21,779 nt of DNA from Pelagophyceae sp. CCMP2097 (lineage: Eukaryota > Sar > Pelagophyceae). The notes under the pieces are model-generated. The model worked only from the letters and a program-made list of their open reading frames with translations, did not search any database and was not told the DNA's origin. Position numbers and translations under genes: made by a program. Below are positions 18,001 to 21,779 of the stretch, in pieces. Numbering within the stretch: the stretch's first letter is position 1; every line of letters begins with the position of its first letter. Location: contig MU657259.1 of NCBI GenBank assembly GCA_026770575.1, positions 78,624-100,402 of the forward strand, given 5' to 3'.

Positions 18001-18903
18001 GTCCGCCTCCGCAGACGTCCGCGCGCGCGACGCCGACGCGCGCCGCGAGCGCCGGGTCGACGCGGGGCAGCAGCTCGGCCAGCGCGCGGCCGACTGCGCC
18101 GTCGGCGGCGCCGCGCCGCCGGAACGGGTTCGCGTCGGACACTGCAGCGAAGATAGCCAGCGCCGAGTCCTCGAGCGCGCCGCCGCCGTCCGAAACGCCC
18201 GCACCGAGCAGCGCCGCGCGCGCCACCGACGCCTTTGGCGCCACGGCCGCCAGGGCGAGGGCGGCCACGAAGGGGGCCGCGCCGTCGACGTACGCGTCGT
18301 CGTCGCCGCCCTTCTTGGTCGCGCGCCACCGCGCGACGATGGCCGCGACGCAACGCCGCGCGGGCGGCGACGGCGCAAACGCGCCGAGGGCCGACGGCCG
18401 CGGCGCGCCGTCGGCGCCGCGCGCGAGCCGCTCTTCGACGCGCCTCGCGACAGCGTCGTCGTCTCGCAGCGCCGGGACGACTGCGGCGCCGATGCCCAAC
18501 ACGAGCTCCCACCGGGCCACGCGGTCCGCGTTCTCCACGCCGTCGTTCTCCTCGACGGTCTCCACTTCATCGGCCGAGAGGGCGCCGTCCTCCTCGGGGC
18601 CGTCGTCGGGCCGGTCAGTCTCGCCCTCGCCGTCGTCGCTGTCCCGCACGCCGAGCGCGTCCCCGCCGAGCCTACGCTTTTAATTCCACGAGCGCCCGTC
18701 TTTTGAAGCGTCACAGGAGCGCATGGTGCCGCTCTCTGGGGATAAACAGCCGCGGACCTCAGGCGCAGCTTGGCGTCGCAGTCGTCTATCCTTTTGTTGA
18801 AAAGCCACGGCGCGTCGACCTCTTCTGCGTCCGCTGGCGCCACGCGCGCCGCGAGCGGGTCGTCGTCGAGCGGGATCGACGACATGCCCGCGTCGCCGTC
18901 CAT
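15042..18903 (-). CDS. Myotubularin-type phosphoinositide 3-phosphatase with TBC-like, PDZ-like and GRAM domains
   Basis: Four exons on the minus strand: 18903-18758, 18671-17798, 17721-15290 and 15147-15042, about 1185 residues. The ATG at 18903 gives MDGDAGMSSIPL. Introns: 86 nt (GTCCGC...TAG), 76 nt (GTAAGT...TTGTAG) and 142 nt (GCGAGG...CTAG, a GC-AG intron); phases match. Residues about 150-340 look like a TBC (Rab-GAP) fold (RRCVAAIVARW, AYVDGAAPFVAAL, LWLEALFASVDERDALGVWD). The Gln finger YxQG reads YVDG and no Arg-finger motif is seen, so GAP activity is doubtful. Residues 370-448 are PDZ-like (VEVVIFGDGPLGILL ... MEAVNGRRL). GRAM/PH is at about 555-690, and a Ser/Pro-Gly linker lies near 739-750. 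The phosphatase domain covers about 780-1140 with the active site VHCSDGWDRT (Cys1004, Arg1010), predicted active on PI3P and PI(3,5)P2. The last exon restores the family's end block (SPRNVCFFEDYFFRFD). Head-to-tail with the ceramidase gene, 149 bp apart. Confidence 0.85.
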
Positions 18904-19052
18904 CGCCGCCACGCCCCGGAGCGGAAGGGGCTTGCGCGTTTGCGCTCTCCAGATAATCGAGGTGTGTTTACCACACGGGTCGAAGAAGGTCTTGAAAGGG
19001 CCTTGCTCCAGAGTTGGCCATGGAAAGGGGGACAGGTGATTTACAGTAACTT

Positions 19053-21271
19053 TTATGCGGCAATGGTGAATGAAGACGACGTGCCATTGAAGTGGACGAC
19101 GTGCTTGCTCTTCTTCTTCGAAGGCGTCAGCGCGGCGCCGTGGTAGACGAGGCGGTACGCGCCCGGCGCGGCGCCGGCGCTGCGGGCACGAGGCGTCGTG
19201 ATGCGTCGAAGCGAATCAAGGGAACGCACGGGACGTCGAAGCGGAGAGAGATTTCGTGGTACTTCTCCAGCATCGCGCCATGCATCTTCTTCGACTCGAC
19301 GCGCGTCTCAAAGTCGGCATCGACCTACCGCCGAGGGTACAGAGGGACGCCGGGCGACGGGATACGTACGTATGCGGCGGTCCACGTCTGGTCGGCGTTG
19401 CGGACCTCAACGTCAAAGTACGACTGCGCGTCTCCGGGACCACGCGCGAGGTTGCCGCCGACAAAGGCGGCGATTACGACGTCGCCGGCGCGGACCGCTT
19501 CGGCCGTCCAAGACTCGGAAACGACGTCGCCGAATGCCGCGCCCGGCGGCGGCGCCTCGGCTTCGGGGCTCGCGGTGCGATCATGGCAGTCGTCCGCAAA
19601 GTCGTCGGGCGTCGGCCCGGCGTCGACGATTTGGCCGGCGAGCATGGCGTCTGCGAGCTTGGCCGTCTCCTGCAGATACGCCGCCAGCTGGTGCTGCCCA
19701 AAGACAGTCGAGGCGCCCTCGTAGCGCTGCTGCTGGTACTCCTCGGCCGTGGTCGTGTAGTCGGCGTACTCATTTGCGAGGCCCGCGACGACGATTTCCA
19801 CGTTTGCGCCGAACTTGGTTCGCAGCATGGCCTTGACGCGGCGGCCGGCCATGGTCGTGAGCTCGCAGGGGAACGCGGCGATAACGAGGCCGCCGACCTT
19901 CAAGAGCTGCACGGGAAGGATTGAAGGGGCCCATGCGTGGGGAAAGGTCATGAAGCCCGTCGGGAGCAGAATCGTCTTGGGCGCCTGGCAGGCTCGCTGC
20001 GCCGGCGTCGACCAGTGGAGGAGCTTGGAGGCGACTGCCCAAAGAGGGTTGGACGAGACAGCGCCCTGGGTAAAGTCAAACTGGCCGGGGCCGTCCGTCG
20101 TGCCCGCGGCGAAGCCGTCGCCGAGCGCAGCGTCGCAGAGCACGCCGACCTTTTCGCCCGTCTCCCAGTCGGAGACGGCGAGGCCAGGCATCTTCACAAA
20201 CGCGTGCCGGAACTCAACCTTTGCGTCGCTCGCAATCTCAAACGCAAAGTCCGTCGCGGTAGCCTGCGCCTCCGCGCCGCGGAGGCCCAGGAGCTCGGCG
20301 GCCTTGTCGTGCTGCCGCGAGGCGATGATAGCCGCCGACTCGAACATGTCCTTGCCCGGCCCGACGCCGGAGCAGAGTTCCGTGCGCAGCTCGACGGCGC
20401 CGGCAGCGTTCATCTGCGGGCACGCCGACGTGTTAAAGTCGCAGGGCAGCCCGGTGTCGCGGCACCGCGCGCCCAAAATGTTCGGCGAGACGTCGCCGAG
20501 GTTCGACGCCGCAAAGGCGGCGAATCCGCGCGTCTCGCGCTCGAGGAGAGTGGCGGCCATGCCTTTGTGGTCCCCCGAGACGAGGATGTTCGAGTTGTTC
20601 AAAGACGTCGGGTGCACGGCGAACCAGGCCACGACGGCGTCGAGGGCGTCGCCGGACCGGACGGCGAGGACCGTCATGTCGTCGTCTGTGTCGCCGCCGT
20701 ACTGCGCGCGCTCGGTGGCCGGGTTGAGGAGGTACGCCGACGGCGAGCGGTTGATAGACGCGTTTGCGAGCGTGCCGCGGCGAACAGAGACGGCCTGCGG
20801 CGATTGCCGCGCCTCGGCGTCGGCGTGCGCGGCGACGATGGACATGGCGACGCCCTCGACCATGGCGTCGAGCGTGGCGCGCACGAAGCCCGAGCCGGCG
20901 AATTGGAAGATGACGTGCTGCAAGAACCCCGAAGGCCCAGAGTGCGTGTGCGTGCCCGACATCACCACGTTGGCGTCGGTGTACGCCGTGCTGTTCAGCA
21001 CTTCCGAGACGCGCGCGAGGGCGCGCGTCTTTAAAGCGAGACCGACCATCCCCGCGTCGAGGGAGACGAATGCGGCGCGGCTTCCACCTTCGTCCACAAA
21101 GACAAAGGCGCGGCTGAAGAGTCGCGTGTGCAGGCCCGTGCCCTTTTGAGCAGGGTTGGCCATGCCCATCATCAAATAGCCGCTCACCGGGGCGGTGGCG
21201 TCGTGCTTGCCGCGCCCGACGCGCAGGCCCAGCGCGCCCGCGACGACGCACAAGGCGACGAGCCCGCGCAT
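19053..21271 (-). CDS. Neutral ceramidase (neutral/alkaline non-lysosomal)
   Basis: Three exons, 21271-19370, 19324-19230 and 19179-19053, about 707 residues. Introns are 45 nt (GTACGT...GGTAG) and 50 nt (GTGCGT...CGCAG). The joins produce AAYVDADFETR and RFDVPAGAAPGAYRLVY, exactly the expected C-terminal ceramidase pattern, ending HFNGTSSSFTIAA. The ATG at 21271 starts a signal peptide (MRGLVALCVVAGALGLRVG), so the enzyme is probably secreted or lumenal. Family motifs: MGMANPAQKGTGLHTRLFSR, GTHTHSGPSG (106-115, zinc site), NRSPSAY (174-180), VHPTSLNNSN (His220), SGDHKG (232-237), NLGDVSPN (257-264) with nucleophile Ser262, FPCELTTMAGRR (Glu470) and LANEYADYTTT (Tyr505). It hydrolyses the N-acyl bond of ceramide to sphingosine and fatty acid. 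The zinc-ligand and nucleophile assignments come from family knowledge. Full-length and apparently intact. Confidence 0.92.
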
Positions 21272-21734
21272 CTCGAAGCGCGCCGCGCCGCGGGGGATCC
21301 GGAGGGCGCGACCTGGCGCCGCGGGGCGAGGGCCGGAGGGCGCGATCTGGGGCGGGAGCGAGAGCACCGAGGTTGCCCGAGAGCGCGACCTGGTGCGGGC
21401 CGGGGCTGGCTCAGAAGTTGACAGAACACCGCACAAGTTCCAAGAAATTTTAAGAGGATTTCATTTAGATCTAAGTGTTCAAAGAAAGGGTTGCTTGCTT
21501 AAAATCCACCCTGGGTGGGGCTGCCCCAAAAGGGAATGGGTTTCGGCCCCCTATAATAATAATTGCAAGAGCGCGCCGGAGGCACACGGAGGACCCGAAG
21601 GATACAGCCAAATCCCATTGCAATGCCCACGTAAATAATTAAAATTATTTAACTAATCGCTGAACTTTCAAATCCTCCTTATCTTTATTTTTATTATTTT
21701 ATTTCTTATTGAGCTATTTCTTTTTTCTTTTTTT
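21272..21734. promoter_or_regulatory. Upstream region of the ceramidase gene
   Basis: The first 165 bp or so upstream of the ATG is GC-rich with short GCGCGA(C/T)CTGG repeats. Beyond about 21430 the DNA becomes AT-rich and carries no gene. CTATAATAATAATTG lies near 21552, and the stretch 21655-21735 is nearly all A/T. Promoter elements could not be assigned with confidence. Confidence 0.4.
21632..21651. repeat. AT-rich inverted repeat, 9-bp arms
   Basis: TAAATAATT and AATTATTTA are perfect reverse complements separated by AA. This is a 20-bp near-palindrome in the AT-rich segment between the ceramidase gene and the tRNA-like end. It could be a weak transcript-end hairpin or chance in A/T-rich DNA. 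Confidence 0.45.
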
Positions 21735-21779
21735 TGCGGCCGACCAGATTCGAACCTGTGACCAAAAACTTCTTCTATG
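21735..21779 (-). tRNA. Partial tRNA or tRNA-derived element, 3' end only
   Basis: On the minus strand the window starts inside a sequence that reads ACAGG-TTCGAAT-CTGGT-CGGCCGC-A. That is a T-arm with a canonical T-loop/B-box (GGTTCGAATCT), then a possible 7-nt acceptor strand and discriminator A. The T stem has one A-G mismatch and one G-T pair. The anticodon region is cut or ambiguous, so no amino acid is assigned. Directly after it the minus strand is A-rich (AAAAAAAAGAAAAAAG) instead of having a T-run pol III terminator, which fits a tRNA-derived SINE or retropseudogene as well as a tRNA gene. Confidence 0.45.

Noticed and set aside
16876..18156. 426-residue plus-strand open frame
   Set aside because: Arg-rich antisense of the myotubularin gene; no domain recognisable.
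19815..21149. 444-residue plus-strand open frame
   Set aside because: Antisense of the neutral ceramidase coding sequence, whose motifs are unmistakable.
1..21779. CRISPR arrays, prokaryotic operons, integrons or phage genes
   Set aside because: No regularly spaced repeats, and gene families plus introns are clearly eukaryotic.

Overview
The window is nuclear DNA of a GC-rich eukaryote. Coding exons are interrupted by short introns of about 40-210 nt, protein families are eukaryotic (myosin, myotubularin, ADAT1-type tRNA deaminase, neutral ceramidase, axonemal-type repeat proteins), third codon positions are strongly G/C, and genes are 100-650 bp apart. A pelagophyte-like or other small photosynthetic stramenopile would fit, but that is inference from style (GC content, short introns with GTGCG and GC donors, WW/PH-tailed myosin) and was not tested.

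Layout. 1-651: non-genic, with two copies of a dispersed GC-rich repeat. 652-1580 (-) and 2000-2914 (+): two divergent genes resembling axonemal/microtubule-associated proteins. 3101-4008 (+): a predicted single-pass membrane protein. 4149-5419 (-): ADAT1-like tRNA adenosine deaminase. 5729-10692 (+): a seven-exon unconventional myosin with an Ala-rich helical tail, WW, PH and two SH3-like modules. 11336-12541 (-): AT-rich 3' end of a non-LTR retrotransposon carrying a second truncated copy at its tail. 12597-12803: a third dispersed-repeat copy and local duplications. 12913-14330 (+): a decayed duplicate of the WW-PH end of the myosin tail, with its 3' flank. 15042-18903 (-): a myotubularin-type lipid phosphatase with an N-terminal degenerate TBC-like domain, then PDZ-like and GRAM/PH-like domains. 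19053-21271 (-): neutral ceramidase. 21272-21779: AT-rich flank ending in a cut-off tRNA-like sequence.

How the genes relate. There is no operon-like logic. The myotubularin and ceramidase genes are head-to-tail neighbours that both act on membrane lipids, and the two axonemal-type genes share one divergent promoter region. Elsewhere the order looks incidental. The most unusual items are the TBC-PDZ-GRAM-myotubularin architecture, the myosin tail and its nearby decayed copy split by a retrotransposon, two GC-AG introns with GCGAG donors (one flanked by a 7-bp direct repeat), and a 34-residue repeat period in the 2000-2914 protein.

All exon boundaries were worked out by eye from frame, splice dinucleotides and known family motifs, with phases checked by arithmetic. 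No transcript evidence or database search was available.
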